64,000 bases of DNA, from the NCBI RefSeq assembly GCF_003202235.1, contig NZ_MASU01000014.1, positions 1 to 64,000 on the forward strand. The letters are read 5' to 3'. The notes beneath the pieces were generated by a model, which saw only the letters and a list, made by a program, of their open reading frames with translations, was not told where the DNA came from and made no database searches. Positions 15,346 through 25,512 of this stretch are shown in pieces. The stretch's first letter is position 1. Each line of letters starts with the position of its first letter. Made by a program: the position numbers and the translations under genes. This stretch comes from Prauserella flavalba (GTDB lineage: Bacteria > Actinomycetota > Actinomycetes > Mycobacteriales > Pseudonocardiaceae).

Positions 15346-16623
15346 CTAACTGTGCCGCCCCGTGTGCCACGCGTGCCAGGCATGGGCCTGTGCGTCGGTG
15401 AGCGAGGCGAGCTGGTCGATCACCACGCGCAGCTTCGCCGCGTCGTCCCCGGCCGCCTCCCACGCGGGCAGGAAGATCGGGTCGAGCGACTCGGGCGCAC
15501 GCCTGGCCACCACGTCGACCAGCTCCGCGAGCAGCTGCCGCTGGCCCTCCTGCATGGCCAGCCTGCGCCGGTCGCTCATCACGTAGCGCAACGCGAGCGC
15601 CTTCAGCAGGGCCACCTCGGCGCCGACCTGCTCGGGCACGGCCAGCCGCGCCTCGTAACGGCGCAGCGGTCCGTCGCCGTGAGCATCGCGGGTTCCGGTG
15701 ACGGCGGCCGAGGCGAAACGGCCCACCAGCTCGCTGGTGAGCCGTTTGAGCGCGACCTGCGCCGACAGCGACGAGTCGTAGCCGTTGGTCGCGAGAGCGG
15801 CCACCACCGGCAGGTTCAGCAGCTCCTTCGCAGCACGTTCCACAGTGGACACCGGGCTGCTCGTGAAGTGCCGCGCCGCGAGCTCCGCGACGGCGGTGCG
15901 CTCCTCGGCGTCGGCGAGCACGCTCAGTGAGATACGGCCCGCGAGCACCCCGTCCTCGACGTCGTGCACCGAGTACGCCACGTCGTCGGCCCAGTCCATG
16001 ATCTGCGCCTCGAGGCACGTGCTCCGGCCAGGCGTGCCGTCGCGCATCCAGCGGAAGACGTCGAGGTCGTCGTCGTACACCCCGAACTTCGCCGTGCCCT
16101 CCTCGCGCGGCCACGGGTACTTCGTGGCCGCGTCGAGGCACGCGCGCGTGAGGTTGAGGCCCGCGGTCTCGTCGCCGTCGCCGAGCACCTTCGGTTCGAG
16201 CCGGGTGAGGATGCGCAGCGTCTGCGCGTTGCCCTCGAAGCCCCCGCACGCCCGCGCCGCCTCGTCGAGCGCCTGCTCGCCGTTGTGGCCGAACGGCGGG
16301 TGCCCGATGTCGTGGGCGAGGCCCGCGGTGTCGACGAGGTCGGGGTCCGCGCCCAGTTCGGCGGCGATGCCCCTGCCGATCTGGGCGACCTCCAGCGAGT
16401 GGGTCAGCCGCGTGCGCGGGACACCGCTCACCTCGGCACCCTCGCCCGGCCCGACGACCTGCGTCTTCCCGGCGAGCCTGCGCAGTGCGGCCGAGTGCAG
16501 CACCCTGGCCCGGTCGCGCGCGAACGGGCTGCGCCCGTCGCCACGGGCGCCGGGCAGCGCGGCCCGTTTCGGGGGCTCGGCGTGCCTGCGCTCGCGGTCG
16601 TGCTCGCTGTAGACGGCGTTCAT
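15346..16623 (-). CDS. dgt: Deoxyguanosinetriphosphate triphosphohydrolase-like protein
   Basis: 425-residue HD-domain hydrolase that cleaves dNTPs (classically dGTP) to deoxynucleoside plus triphosphate. Metal ligands are visible: H75 in [14 protein letters not shown]104-D105 in [17 protein letters not shown], and the later D in [18 protein letters not shown]. The N-terminal [25 protein letters not shown] is typical of the actinobacterial subgroup. It is normally next to dnaG; here the two are separated by an accessory block of five genes. Start ATG 16623. Confidence 0.93.
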   Translation of the reverse strand: MNAVYSEHDRERRHAEPPKRAALPGARGDGRSPFARDRARVLHSAALRRLAGKTQVVGPGEGAEVSGVPRTRLTHSLEVAQIGRGIAAELGADPDLVDTAGLAHDIGHPPFGHNGEQALDEAARACGGFEGNAQTLRILTRLEPKVLGDGDETAGLNLTRACLDAATKYPWPREEGTAKFGVYDDDLDVFRWMRDGTPGRSTCLEAQIMDWADDVAYSVHDVEDGVLAGRISLSVLADAEERTAVAELAARHFTSSPVSTVERAAKELLNLPVVAALATNGYDSSLSAQVALKRLTSELVGRFASAAVTGTRDAHGDGPLRRYEARLAVPEQVGAEVALLKALALRYVMSDRRRLAMQEGQRQLLAELVDVVARRAPESLDPIFLPAWEAAGDDAAKLRVVIDQLASLTDAQAHAWHAWHTGRHS

Positions 16624-16641
16624 CGAACGCCACTGTATGCG

Positions 16642-17283
16642 CTACCGCAGGCCGGTGCCGCCGATGTTGTCGGCCGGGTTCTTCGACAGCCGGTAGTACA
16701 GCAGCGCCCCGGTCTCGCGGAAGATGTAGCGCGCCTGCGTCTCGCGGGTCTGCACGATCGGCCCGGTGTGGGTCGGCGACGTGAACGCCTCCAGCCCCAC
16801 GTCCTCGGCCATCGTGCCCGCACGCAGGGAGTGCCACGGGTCGCTCACGATCACCGCGGTGCTCCAGCCCCTCGCGTGGATCGCGCCGGCCACGGCCCGC
16901 AGCGAGCGCAGCGTGTCGCTGCCCTCCCCCACCGCGATCGTGCTCGCGCTCGGCACGCCGTTCTCCACGAGCCAGTTCGCCCCGGCCTCAGCCTCGGTGT
17001 AGGCGTCGCCCTCGCGGTTGCCGCCGGAAGTGACGATGTGCCCGGCGACGCCCTCGTCGTACAGGTCCTTGGCGTGGGACAACCTGGCCTCGAAGATCTT
17101 CGACGGCACGCCGTTGTACTGCGCCGCACCGAGGACGACGATCGCATCGACGCGCGGCCGCTCGTCGGCACGGGCCACGTACCAGACCCGGAACGCGGTA
17201 CCGCCGAGCACGAGCAGCGCGACGAGCACGACCCCGAAGACCGCCCTCCGGATCCAGCTCACCGCGGGAGCGTGGGAGGTCAT
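16642..17283 (-). CDS. YdcF/DUF218-family membrane-anchored protein
   Basis: 213 residues. One N-terminal membrane helix (residues 11-33, RRAVFGVVLVALLVLGGTAF) is followed by a DUF218 domain: DAIVVLGAAQYNGVPSKIFEARL, VTSGGNREGDAYTEAEAG, SDTLRSL and VSDPWHSLRAGTMAEDVG. Family members (YdcF, SanA, ElyC) act at the envelope, some in lipid-carrier or peptidoglycan metabolism; the exact reaction is unknown. It lies 7 bp downstream of glyQS and 18 bp upstream of dgt, so it is probably part of the same transcript. Confidence 0.85.
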   Translation of the reverse strand: MTSHAPAVSWIRRAVFGVVLVALLVLGGTAFRVWYVARADERPRVDAIVVLGAAQYNGVPSKIFEARLSHAKDLYDEGVAGHIVTSGGNREGDAYTEAEAGANWLVENGVPSASTIAVGEGSDTLRSLRAVAGAIHARGWSTAVIVSDPWHSLRAGTMAEDVGLEAFTSPTHTGPIVQTRETQARYIFRETGALLYYRLSKNPADNIGGTGLR

Positions 17284-17290
17284 GGGTGCC

Positions 17291-18679
<1,389 letters not shown>

Positions 18680-18769
18680 TCAACGCTCCGGGGCATGCGG
18701 AATCGGCTATGACAGTGAGCTACCAGCGTAGCCCGCGTGTCGCACCGCACGTCCCCGGGGATGGGCCGT

Positions 18770-19429
18770 TCACGGACGGGTGACGAGCTCCGCGATGACG
18801 ATCCGGTTGTCCTCGTAACCGTCGGTGCCGCCCACGTAGTCGCCACCGCACGTGACCAGCACGAGCCGGTGCGGACCGTCCTGCGCGAACAGCCGTTGCG
18901 CGTGCGCGGGCAGGTCGTTCTTGTGCAGCGTCAGCACCTCGGTGACGCGGTAGCCCCACCGGCCGCCGCCCGGGTCGACGACGGTCACGTCCTGCCCCGC
19001 GTGCGAGCGCCACAGCTGCTCGAACGGCCCCGTCCGGCCCGCCCAGTTGACGTGCCCGGACAGCAGGGCGACCCCGCGCTCGGCGCCGAGCTCCGCGCCC
19101 CACCACGTCGCCTCCTCAAGCCCGTCCGGGATCGGGAGCGTGCCGTCGGAGGTCACCTCACGGCGCACGAGCGTCGCCGTACTGCCCTCGGGCAGCCGCA
19201 CCGTCCCGGGCGGCTGCGACACCGGCGTGTGGCGCACGGGCACCGCCTCGGGCCGCAGTGCCGTGCTCGACGCCGTCGTCGTGCTCGACGGCGGCGGGCT
19301 GTGCGTGGTGGTGACCGGGGGCGGTGCGGCGGCCGGCTCGCCACCGTTGGTCAGCACGAGCGTGCCGGCCACGACGGCCGCGACGGCGAGCAGCCCGAGG
19401 GCCGCCGCGGCGAGGCCGTGTCGCGGCAC
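18770..19429 (-). CDS. srtF: Class F sortase
   Basis: 219-residue cysteine transpeptidase that links surface proteins to the envelope. Residues 5-28 are a signal-anchor helix, residues 32-75 a Pro/Thr-rich linker. The catalytic beta-barrel carries H126 (LSGHVNW), C194 (LVTCGGDY) and R209 (YEDNRIV), the full triad in class-F spacing. It starts at GTG 19429, 2 bp after the stop of the gene for its probable substrate, which has a C-terminal sorting-type tail. The pair forms a self-contained surface-anchoring module between glyQS and the ArsR-Zur genes. Confidence 0.88.
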   Translation of the reverse strand: MPRHGLAAAALGLLAVAAVVAGTLVLTNGGEPAAAPPPVTTTHSPPPSSTTTASSTALRPEAVPVRHTPVSQPPGTVRLPEGSTATLVRREVTSDGTLPIPDGLEEATWWGAELGAERGVALLSGHVNWAGRTGPFEQLWRSHAGQDVTVVDPGGGRWGYRVTEVLTLHKNDLPAHAQRLFAQDGPHRLVLVTCGGDYVGGTDGYEDNRIVIAELVTRP

Positions 19430-19431
19430 GG

Positions 19432-20469
19432 CTACTCCTCCCCCTCGAGGGCGGTGGCCTGCCTGCGGCTCCTGGCCAGCAACAGCGCGGCGACGCCGAG
19501 CACGACCCCGCCGCCGACGAGTGCCCAGCCGAACGGCTCGCCAGCACCCGTGTCCGCCTGTGCCCCGGCGGGGATCTTCACCGGCACCACGGGGTCGGCG
19601 CGGTCCTCACCGGGGTCGGACGTCACCGGCGTGAAGCCGTCCGGCAGCGAGCAGCTGACGCCGCCGAGCACGAAGCGGGTGGTCACGTCGCGCAGGTCGG
19701 CGCCCTCGGCGTCGCGCACGTGCGTGACGATCTCCAGCTGCCAGCCCGCGGCGGTGGTGACCGGGCCGGAGCGCCACTGGTCCTGGCGCACGAGCTGGTC
19801 GAACGACGTCACCCTGCTGATCGTGACGTCGGAGACCGTCTGCGCCGGATCGGCTCCCTCGACCTCGGTCGGCGGGCCGAAGGGCAGGTTCTCGATCCGC
19901 AGCGGCTCGTCGCCCGCGGGCGCCGCCCGCTCCTCGCCGAGCACCCACAGGCGGCCGGTGGTGGTCTCGGCGGTGAGCGCGTCCGGTGCGGCGCACTCGA
20001 CGGTGCTCCTGGCGCGCTCGAACGCCACGACGGTGGTGTCGGAGGCGAGGTCGCGCAGGGCGTAGTCGGCCTCGGCCGTGGCGGTGGGCACGGTGGTGTC
20101 CTCGAGCGTCGCCGTGACCTCGTGGTCCCCGCCGGTGACGCCGCCGGGGAACGGGCTCTCACCGCCGGTGACCGTGCCGAAGCGCAGCAAGTAGTGCGGG
20201 CCGACGGCCTCGCGTTCGCCGTCGGATCCGGGCAGCGCCGAACGGCTCTGCGCGAGCCGGGACGTGCCAGGCAGCAGCGGCGAGCGCTGCGTCTCGCTGA
20301 TCACCGACCCGCCGTCCTCGCCGATCCGCACGGCGGCGACGTTGGCGAACGCGACCGGTCCCGTGTCCTCGTCGACGGCGCGATCCTGCGCCTGCGCCAC
20401 GACGGGTGCGACCGCGAACGCGGCCACCACGGCACCACCGACGGCCAGCTTGGTGACGAAACGACTCAT
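19432..20469 (-). CDS. Secreted surface protein with C-terminal sortase-type anchor
   Basis: 345 residues. Signal peptide: MSRFVTKLAVGGAVVAAFAVAPVVAQAQD, cleavage near AQA. The mature part is acidic and beta-rich with no catalytic motif. The C-terminus ends in a Pro/Ala spacer, a degenerate sorting motif (QADTGAGE in place of LPxTG), a hydrophobic helix (GWALVGGGVVLGVAALLLA) and a positive tail RSRRQ. The start ATG 20469 is preferred because AGGGGAAG precedes it; the frame stays open to 20490. With the sortase gene immediately downstream, covalent attachment to the envelope is a fair inference. Cysteines in VECAAPD and VSCSLPD could form a disulfide. Confidence 0.82.
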   Translation of the reverse strand: MSRFVTKLAVGGAVVAAFAVAPVVAQAQDRAVDEDTGPVAFANVAAVRIGEDGGSVISETQRSPLLPGTSRLAQSRSALPGSDGEREAVGPHYLLRFGTVTGGESPFPGGVTGGDHEVTATLEDTTVPTATAEADYALRDLASDTTVVAFERARSTVECAAPDALTAETTTGRLWVLGEERAAPAGDEPLRIENLPFGPPTEVEGADPAQTVSDVTISRVTSFDQLVRQDQWRSGPVTTAAGWQLEIVTHVRDAEGADLRDVTTRFVLGGVSCSLPDGFTPVTSDPGEDRADPVVPVKIPAGAQADTGAGEPFGWALVGGGVVLGVAALLLARSRRQATALEGEE

Positions 20470-20615
20470 GCTTCCCCTCAGCCAGGTCAACGCGACTGCG
20501 ATTCACCTTTGCCCACGAACCCGGTCGAATCGGGCAGACCGGCACCCAGCTCACTCGATCGGAGTAGAGCGGACGTGCCGATCACGAGGCCCAGATCACC
20601 ATCGCCAGCGCATTA

Positions 20616-20630
20616 GGATGGTATGCATCC
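20616..20630. promoter_or_regulatory. Inverted repeat, candidate ArsR/SmtB-type operator
   Basis: GGATG-GTATG-CATCC, a 5-5-5 perfect inverted repeat 36 bp upstream of the ArsR-family start and inside the divergent gap with the surface-protein gene. It contains a TATGCAT core, the most AT-rich spot nearby, and sits where the ArsR-Zur promoter must be. Metal-responsive ArsR proteins commonly bind such repeats next to their own promoter. Confidence 0.45.
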
Positions 20631-20665
20631 GCTGGCCACCCGTGACGACCAAGGCTGGAGATCAC

Positions 20666-21061
20666 ATGTCGACGGTGAGTTCGAACGCGGCTCCCTCGGG
20701 GCTTCCCGGCGGCGCCGAGTCGCACGAACACTCGCCGTCGCGGGAGAACCGGCCCGCCCCGCCGCCGCTGCCCGCGGCGACGCTCGCCGACGCCGGTGAG
20801 CTGCTGCGCGCGCTCGCGGCACCGGTGCGGATCGCGATCGTGCTGCAGCTGCGTGCCGCCGACCGCTGTGTGCACGAGCTGGTCGACGCGCTCGACGTCG
20901 CCCAGCCGCTGATCAGCCAGCACCTGCGGGTGCTCAAGGCCGCCGGTGTGGTACATGGTGAACGACGTGGCCGGGAGGTCGTCTATCGCCTGGTGGACGA
21001 TCACCTGGCGCATATCGTGGTCGACGCCGTCGCCCACGTGCAGGAGGAGGGTCAGGCATGA
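20666..21061 (+). CDS. smtB: ArsR/SmtB-family metal-responsive repressor
   Basis: 131 residues. A disordered N-terminal 40 residues rich in Pro, Ser and Glu precedes a winged helix: ALAAPVRIAIVLQLRAADRCVHELVDAL, DVAQPLISQHLRVLKAAGVV (recognition helix), GREVVYRLVDDHLAHIVVDAVAHV. The last helix has D-x-H-x2-H-x5-H, matching the alpha-5 metal site of SmtB-type zinc sensors (DDHLAHIVVDAVAH). ATG 20666 follows CTGGAG. Its TGA overlaps the ATG of zur (ATGA). The ArsR-Zur pair matches the smtB-zur operon of M. tuberculosis, which controls zinc export and uptake. Confidence 0.9.
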   Translation: MSTVSSNAAPSGLPGGAESHEHSPSRENRPAPPPLPAATLADAGELLRALAAPVRIAIVLQLRAADRCVHELVDALDVAQPLISQHLRVLKAAGVVHGERRGREVVYRLVDDHLAHIVVDAVAHVQEEGQA

Positions 21062-21489
21062 GCTCACCGGCGACTCGCGGCCGCGCGCCGATGCCAGGGC
21101 GGAGGGCGACGAAGCAGCGTGCCGCGGTGGTCGAGCTGCTGGCCGAGGTCGACGACTTCCGGTCGGCGCAGGAGCTCTACGACGAGCTGCGCAAGCGCGG
21201 CGAGGGCATCGGGCTGACCACGGTGTACCGCACGCTCCAGTCCCTGTCGGAGGCCGACGAGATCGACGTGCTGCGCACCGACTCCGGCGAGGCGCTGTAC
21301 CGCCGCTGCTCGGAGCACCACCACCATCACCTCGTGTGCCGCCGCTGCGGGTTCACCGTCGAGGTCGAGGGCCCCGCCGTCGAGCGGTGGGCCGAGAAGA
21401 TCGCCGCGGGCAACGGCTTCTCCGACATCAGCCACACCATCGAGATCGTCGGCACCTGTTCCACCTGCGCCCAGCGCAACGGCGCCTGA
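21058..21489 (+). CDS. zur: Fur-family zinc uptake regulator
   Basis: 143 residues. A winged-helix N-terminal domain (SAQELYDELRKRGEGIGLTTVYRTLQ) and a dimerisation domain with the structural zinc site C94-x2-C97 and C134-x2-C137. A five-histidine run, H87-H91, lies in the regulatory zinc-binding region (CSEHHHHHLVCRRCGF). Coupling to an SmtB-like gene supports zinc rather than iron sensing. Zur represses zinc uptake genes when zinc is plentiful. The convergent permease/YcgQ pair beyond the repeats is a candidate member of its regulon, though I see no clear AT-rich Zur box. Confidence 0.9.
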   Translation: MSSPATRGRAPMPGRRATKQRAAVVELLAEVDDFRSAQELYDELRKRGEGIGLTTVYRTLQSLSEADEIDVLRTDSGEALYRRCSEHHHHHLVCRRCGFTVEVEGPAVERWAEKIAAGNGFSDISHTIEIVGTCSTCAQRNGA

Positions 21490-21502
21490 CCCGACCGCAG
21501 CC

Positions 21503-21555
21503 GCAGTGAAGGCCACCATGCCTGCGTTGAACGCAGTGAAGGTGGCCTTCACTGC
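21503..21555. repeat. 53-bp palindromic repeat, class A (copy A1, degenerate left arm)
   Basis: The right arm and centre match the class A consensus (arms GCAGTGAAGG-CCA-CCTTCACTGC, centre GCGTTGAACGC). The left arm has changed to CCACCATGCCTGC. It begins 14 bp after the zur stop and, with B1, fills the convergent gap between zur and the YcgQ-like gene, so it is likely to end transcription in both directions. Confidence 0.85.
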
Positions 21556-21566
21556 TGACTCGACTG

Positions 21567-21619
21567 GCCCCCAAGGCCACCTTTGTTGCGTTGAACGCAA
21601 CAAAGGTGGCCTTGGGGGC
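21567..21619. repeat. 53-bp palindromic repeat, class B (copy B1)
   Basis: Perfect palindrome 26-1-26. The arm begins GCCCCCAAGGCCACCTTTG and the centre is again GCGTTGAACGC. It shares the AAGGCCACCTT core with class A but has different flanks. It lies directly beside A1 in the convergent zur / YcgQ-like gap. Confidence 0.9.
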
Positions 21620-21639
21620 AGGTAGGCGGGCCCTCTGGA

Positions 21640-22365
21640 TCAGTACTCGTACGGGTCCTTGGGGGCGGGGACCTCCTGGAGGGTTCCCACCGTCAGCGCC
21701 GGGACGTAGCCGCTGTCGGCCGTGTTCACCCCCGGCACCACCTTGCCCGTCACCCGTATCCACGTGTCGGTGGGCAGGGCGGCGGCGTTGCCGCCGTCGA
21801 GACGCACTCGCACCGGGTAGGCGTCCGCGGCGCAGCAGCCGATCACCAGCCGTGCCAGCAGCGTCTCGCCCTCGTCGTGCACCACGAAGCCCGTGAGCGA
21901 CACCGTGCGCCCGTCCACCGACCGCGCCTCGTCCCAGCCCGCCCTGCTGACGAAGTCCGTGACGGTCATCGGCAGCGGGTCGCCCCGCGGCAGCGGCGGG
22001 AAACTCGCACCGGCCCCGGCGGGGGCGAAGCCCTCGGCCGTGCCGCCGCGGGTGCGCGTCACCGAGTCGGAGCCGAGCGCGGGCGGCGCCACCAGGAACA
22101 CCGCGAGCACCGGCACCATCAGCAGCCACGCCGAGCGCGCCGGGTGGTGATGCTCGTGCCCCGGTTCCTCGACGGCCCGGCGGCGCGCCGCGAGCACGTC
22201 CCGCACGATCGCGACGGCTCCGAGCGCGACGGTCACCGCACCGGCGCCGAGCAGCCACGGCTGGTGCGCCGGCTTGACGTAGCGCAGGTAGTCGCCGGTG
22301 ATGGCGATCTTCAGCAGCGCCCCGCCGAGCAACAGCAGCAGGATGTTCTGCGTCTCCCGCCTCAT
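21640..22365 (-). CDS. YcgQ-like membrane protein (TIGR03943 / UPF0703 family)
   Basis: 241 residues. Three hydrophobic segments: residues 6-24, 36-57 and, after a His-rich loop (EEPGHEHHHPARS), 81-99. An extracytoplasmic domain follows with VSLTGFVVHDEGETLLARLVIGCCAADAYPVRV and WIRVTGKVVPG, an OB-like fold carrying a CC pair. The family is the constant partner of DUF318 permeases (YcgR in Bacillus). The histidine cluster and double cysteine suggest metal handling. ATG 22365 overlaps the stop of the permease gene (ATGA). Confidence 0.83.
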   Translation of the reverse strand: MRRETQNILLLLLGGALLKIAITGDYLRYVKPAHQPWLLGAGAVTVALGAVAIVRDVLAARRRAVEEPGHEHHHPARSAWLLMVPVLAVFLVAPPALGSDSVTRTRGGTAEGFAPAGAGASFPPLPRGDPLPMTVTDFVSRAGWDEARSVDGRTVSLTGFVVHDEGETLLARLVIGCCAADAYPVRVRLDGGNAAALPTDTWIRVTGKVVPGVNTADSGYVPALTVGTLQEVPAPKDPYEY

Positions 22366-23369
22366 CGCACACCCCCGAGGAACAGCAGCCCCGCCCCGAC
22401 CCCGCACAGGACCGCCACGACGAACGTCACCGGCGCGAACCGCAGCGCGAACGGCCTGCCGAACGTCCCGGCCTGCAAGGCGAACAGCTTCAGGTCGATC
22501 GCGGGCCCCACCACCAGGAACACGAGCCTCGGCAGCAGCGGCAGCGCCGAAAGCGACGCCGCGACGAACGCGTCCGCCTCGCTGCACAGCGACAGCACCA
22601 CGGCCAGCACCGCCATCACCAGGATGCCCAGCACGATCTGGTCGCCGAGCGTCCCGAACCACTCCCCCGGCACCAGCACGCCGAGCGCGGCCGACACGAG
22701 CGCGCCGAGCACGAGGAACCCGCCCGCCTCCACCAGGTCGGCGCGCGACGTCTCGGCGAAGACCTTCCAGCGGTCCCTGCCCTCGACCTCGGGCAGCCTG
22801 CGCAGCGCCCGCTCGGCGATCCATTCGAGCTTGCCCCAGCGGATCCACAGCCAGCCCATGATCATCGCGGTGAAGAGCGAGCCGACGAACCGCGCGAGCA
22901 CCATCCCCGGTTCGCCGGGGAACGCCACGGCCGTCGAGACGATCACCACCGGGTTCACGGCGGGCGCCGCCAGCAGGAACGTCAGCGCCGCGGCCGGGGC
23001 GACGCCCTGCCCGATGAGCCTGCGCGCCACCGGAACCGACGCGCACTCGCACCCGGCCAGCGCGACCCCGGAGAGTCCCGCCACGCCCACCGCCGCGCTC
23101 TCCCTGCGCGGCAGCACCCTGCGCAGCACGCGAGCCGGGACGAACGCCGCGATCGCACCGCTGATGAGCACGCCGAGCACCAGGAACGGCAGCGCCTGCA
23201 CGCACACCGCAACGAACACCGTCGCGCCGGTACGCAGCGCGGGCACGTCGAGCACCGACCGCAGCCACGACTGGCCGAGGATCGCGACCACCAGCACCAC
23301 GCAGAGCACCTCGACCGAGGTGATCCGCAGGCGCCCCGAGCCGGGCCGCGCCTGCGTGCTGCTACCCAC
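22362..23369 (-). CDS. YcgR-like permease (DUF318 / UPF0718 family)
   Basis: 335 residues with about eight transmembrane helices. Family signatures include LPFLVLGVLISGAIAAFVP, the re-entrant segment GVALAGCECASVPVARRLIGQG, FLLAAPAVNPVVIVSTAVAF, and SLCSEADAFVAAS. The conserved polar pairs E-C and S-E-A-D inside the membrane are typical of this transporter family, related to arsenite/organoarsenical permeases. Substrate is unknown; the neighbouring Zur and SmtB genes and the His/Cys-rich partner point to a divalent metal. GTG 23369 directly abuts the stop of the YbjN-like gene. Confidence 0.83.
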   Translation of the reverse strand: MGSSTQARPGSGRLRITSVEVLCVVLVVAILGQSWLRSVLDVPALRTGATVFVAVCVQALPFLVLGVLISGAIAAFVPARVLRRVLPRRESAAVGVAGLSGVALAGCECASVPVARRLIGQGVAPAAALTFLLAAPAVNPVVIVSTAVAFPGEPGMVLARFVGSLFTAMIMGWLWIRWGKLEWIAERALRRLPEVEGRDRWKVFAETSRADLVEAGGFLVLGALVSAALGVLVPGEWFGTLGDQIVLGILVMAVLAVVLSLCSEADAFVAASLSALPLLPRLVFLVVGPAIDLKLFALQAGTFGRPFALRFAPVTFVVAVLCGVGAGLLFLGGVR

Positions 23370-23786
23370 TCACGCTCCCGCGCCGAGCAGCTCGGAACGC
23401 ACCTGCGAGGCCGTGGACACCACGAGCATCAGCAGCGTCCCGAGCGGTGCGACGTCGAGGCCCTGCGCGGGGAAGGCGTAGCGCAGCGTGAGGTCCATGC
23501 CGCGTTCGGAGTGCACGAGCCCCAGTGTGCCGAAGAGCCCCTGGCCGGCGCGCTCGGCGACCGCGACGGCGAGGCCGGGGTCGTCGGGCAGGTCCCAACC
23601 GACCACACAGGTCATGCTGAGCACGGCGAGTCCGTCGGCCAGCCGCATCGCCTGCACGACGCACGGCACGTCGGAGTGCGAGAACGTGAGCGTGCCGTCG
23701 TCGTCGACCTTGACCTCCAGGTAGCGCTCCAGCGCCCGCTGGGCGGCGGTGAGCAGCTCTGCCGTGTCGGCTGCCTCGGATGTCAT
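23370..23786 (-). CDS. YbjN-domain protein
   Basis: 138 residues, soluble alpha/beta YbjN fold resembling type III secretion chaperones: [39 protein letters not shown] and [20 protein letters not shown]. YbjN-like proteins are common next to uppS in actinobacteria; their role is unknown. ATG 23786, behind AAGGAGG, overlaps the TGA of uppS; the longer open frame upstream is uppS antisense frame and is not used. Confidence 0.82.
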   Translation of the reverse strand: MTSEAADTAELLTAAQRALERYLEVKVDDDGTLTFSHSDVPCVVQAMRLADGLAVLSMTCVVGWDLPDDPGLAVAVAERAGQGLFGTLGLVHSERGMDLTLRYAFPAQGLDVAPLGTLLMLVVSTASQVRSELLGAGA

Positions 23787-24619
23787 GAGCGGGCCTCCTT
23801 GGCCGCGGCGTCGACCGCTCCGCCGAAGCGCCGGTCCCGCTTGGCGTACTCGAGGCACGCCTCCCAGAGCTTGCGGCGGTCGAAGTCGGGAAACAGCGTG
23901 TCCTGGAAGACGAACTCGGCGTAGGCCGACTGCCACAGCATGAAGTTCGACGTCCGCAGCTCTCCCGAGGGCCGCAGGAACAGGTCCACGTCGGGCATCT
24001 CGGGCTGGTACAGGTACTTCGCGAGCGTGCGCTCGTCCACCTTGTCCGGGTTGATCTTGCCCTCGGCGGCGAGCTGGGCGATGCGCCGCGCGGCGTCGCC
24101 GATCTCGGCCCGGCCGCCGTAGTTCACGCACATGGTCATGTTGAGCAGCGTGTTGTGCCTGGTTTTCTCCTCGGCAGCCTGCAGCTCCTTGATCACGCTA
24201 CGCCACAGTTTCGGCGTGCGGCCCGCCCAGCGGATCCGTACGCCGATCGAGCCGAGGTAGTCGACCTGGCGGCGGATCGTGTCGCGGTTGAAGCCCATGA
24301 GGAAGCGCACCTCGTCGGGGCTGCGCTTCCAGTTCTCGGTGGAGAAGGCGTACACCGAGAGCCATTTGACGCCGAGCTCGACGGCGCCGCTGGCCACGTC
24401 GATCATCACGGCCTCGCCGCGTTTGTGCCCCTCGATGCGGGGCAGCCCACGCTGGTTGGCCCACCGGCCGTTGCCGTCCATCACCAGCGCGACGTGGTTC
24501 GGCACCAGCTCGGCCGGGATCCGCGGCGGGCACTCGCCGGAAGGATGCGGGTCAGGCGCCCGCACCGCCCCCTGCGACGCCCTCAGTGACGTCGCCGCCT
24601 CGCGTCCCCTGCGCCGCAC
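23783..24619 (-). CDS. uppS: Isoprenyl diphosphate synthase (decaprenyl/undecaprenyl, cis type)
   Basis: 278 residues. Adds cis isoprene units to make the polyprenyl diphosphate carrier for peptidoglycan and arabinogalactan. Catalytic D in [16 protein letters not shown], then [32 protein letters not shown], and the C-terminal [28 protein letters not shown] all match the UppS family. The N-terminal 35 residues are a variable extension; GTG 24619 lies inside the 3' end of recO (68-bp overlap), so the genes are coupled. A downstream start cannot be ruled out. Confidence 0.93.
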   Translation of the reverse strand: MRRRGREAATSLRASQGAVRAPDPHPSGECPPRIPAELVPNHVALVMDGNGRWANQRGLPRIEGHKRGEAVMIDVASGAVELGVKWLSVYAFSTENWKRSPDEVRFLMGFNRDTIRRQVDYLGSIGVRIRWAGRTPKLWRSVIKELQAAEEKTRHNTLLNMTMCVNYGGRAEIGDAARRIAQLAAEGKINPDKVDERTLAKYLYQPEMPDVDLFLRPSGELRTSNFMLWQSAYAEFVFQDTLFPDFDRRKLWEACLEYAKRDRRFGGAVDAAAKEARS

Positions 24620-25415
24620 CTGTCACCTCCGTGTCGCCGGACATCGCGTCCGACCCTAACGCGCCGGTGATCGGGGCCTCGCGGGCACGGCGTTCGACGA
24701 ACGGCAGGGAGCGCAGCTGCCGCTCCAGATGCCACTGCAGGTGCGCCGCGACCAGTCCGCTCGCGTCGCGGCGCACGCTGGAGGTGGTCTCCTCGGCCAC
24801 GGGCCAGTCGCCGTGCAGCAGCGCCGCGAGCAGCACCAGCACCTCGGGCGCGGGGTGCACCGAGCCGGGCACGCGGCAGCGGCCGCACAGGGAGCCGCCT
24901 GCCTGGACGTTGAACGCGCGGTGCGGGCCGGGCTCGCCGCAGCGCGCGCACTCGGTGATGGCCGGCTCCCAGCCCGCGAACGCCATCGCGCGCAGGAAGA
25001 ACGCGTCGAGCACCAGCGACGCGTCGCGCCGCCCTTCGGCCAGCGCCCGCAGCGCGCCCGTCACCAGCAGATACAGCTTCAGGGCGGGCTCGCCCTCCTC
25101 CGCGCTGAGCCGGTCGGCGGTCTCGGTGATGGCGACGGCCGCGGTGTAGCGCGGGTAGTCGCCGACGATCGGCAGCGCGAACGCGTCGACGGTCTCGACC
25201 TGCGTGATCACGTCGAGCGTGCGGCCCGTGTAGAACTGCGTGTCGACGTTGTTGAACGGCTCCAGCCGGGCACCGAAGCGCGACGTGATGCGCCGCACGC
25301 CCTTCGCCACGGCGCGGACCTTGCCGTGCCGCCGGGTGAGCATGGTGACGATGCGGTCGGCCTCGCCGAGCTTGTGCAACCGCAGCACCACGCCGGTGTC
25401 CCGATACAGACTCAC
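24552..25415 (-). CDS. recO: DNA repair protein RecO
   Basis: 287 residues. Loads RecA with RecR during gap repair. An N-terminal OB fold ([41 protein letters not shown]) precedes a helical domain and a zinc finger CARCGEPGP ... LCGRCR (four Cys). The C-terminal 45 residues are an Ala/Gly/Thr-rich tail overlapping the uppS start. Starts at GTG 25415. The class A repeat A2 lies just upstream, between recO and era. Confidence 0.92.
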   Translation of the reverse strand: MSLYRDTGVVLRLHKLGEADRIVTMLTRRHGKVRAVAKGVRRITSRFGARLEPFNNVDTQFYTGRTLDVITQVETVDAFALPIVGDYPRYTAAVAITETADRLSAEEGEPALKLYLLVTGALRALAEGRRDASLVLDAFFLRAMAFAGWEPAITECARCGEPGPHRAFNVQAGGSLCGRCRVPGSVHPAPEVLVLLAALLHGDWPVAEETTSSVRRDASGLVAAHLQWHLERQLRSLPFVERRAREAPITGALGSDAMSGDTEVTGAAQGTRGGDVTEGVAGGGAGA

Positions 25416-25435
25416 GTTGTCATGGTCCCACGTCT

Positions 25436-25488
25436 GCAGTGAAGGCCACCTTCACTGCGTTGAACGCAGTGAAGGTGGCCTTCACTGC
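25436..25488. repeat. 53-bp palindromic repeat, class A (copy A2)
   Basis: Perfect 26-1-26 palindrome; each 23-bp arm is itself a 10-3-10 palindrome. It is the only complete copy in the window located between two genes on the same strand (era, then recO), 24 bp after the era stop and 20 bp before the recO start. If it terminates transcription, recO-uppS must have their own promoter in a very small space. Confidence 0.92.
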
Positions 25489-25512
25489 GGTTGGGTGCCG
25501 CGGGCCGCGGGC

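Noticed and set aside
20470-20665. Zur box between the surface-protein gene and the ArsR gene
   Set aside because: No AT-rich 7-1-7 palindrome typical of Zur sites; only the 5-5-5 repeat at 20616-20630, which better suits the ArsR protein.
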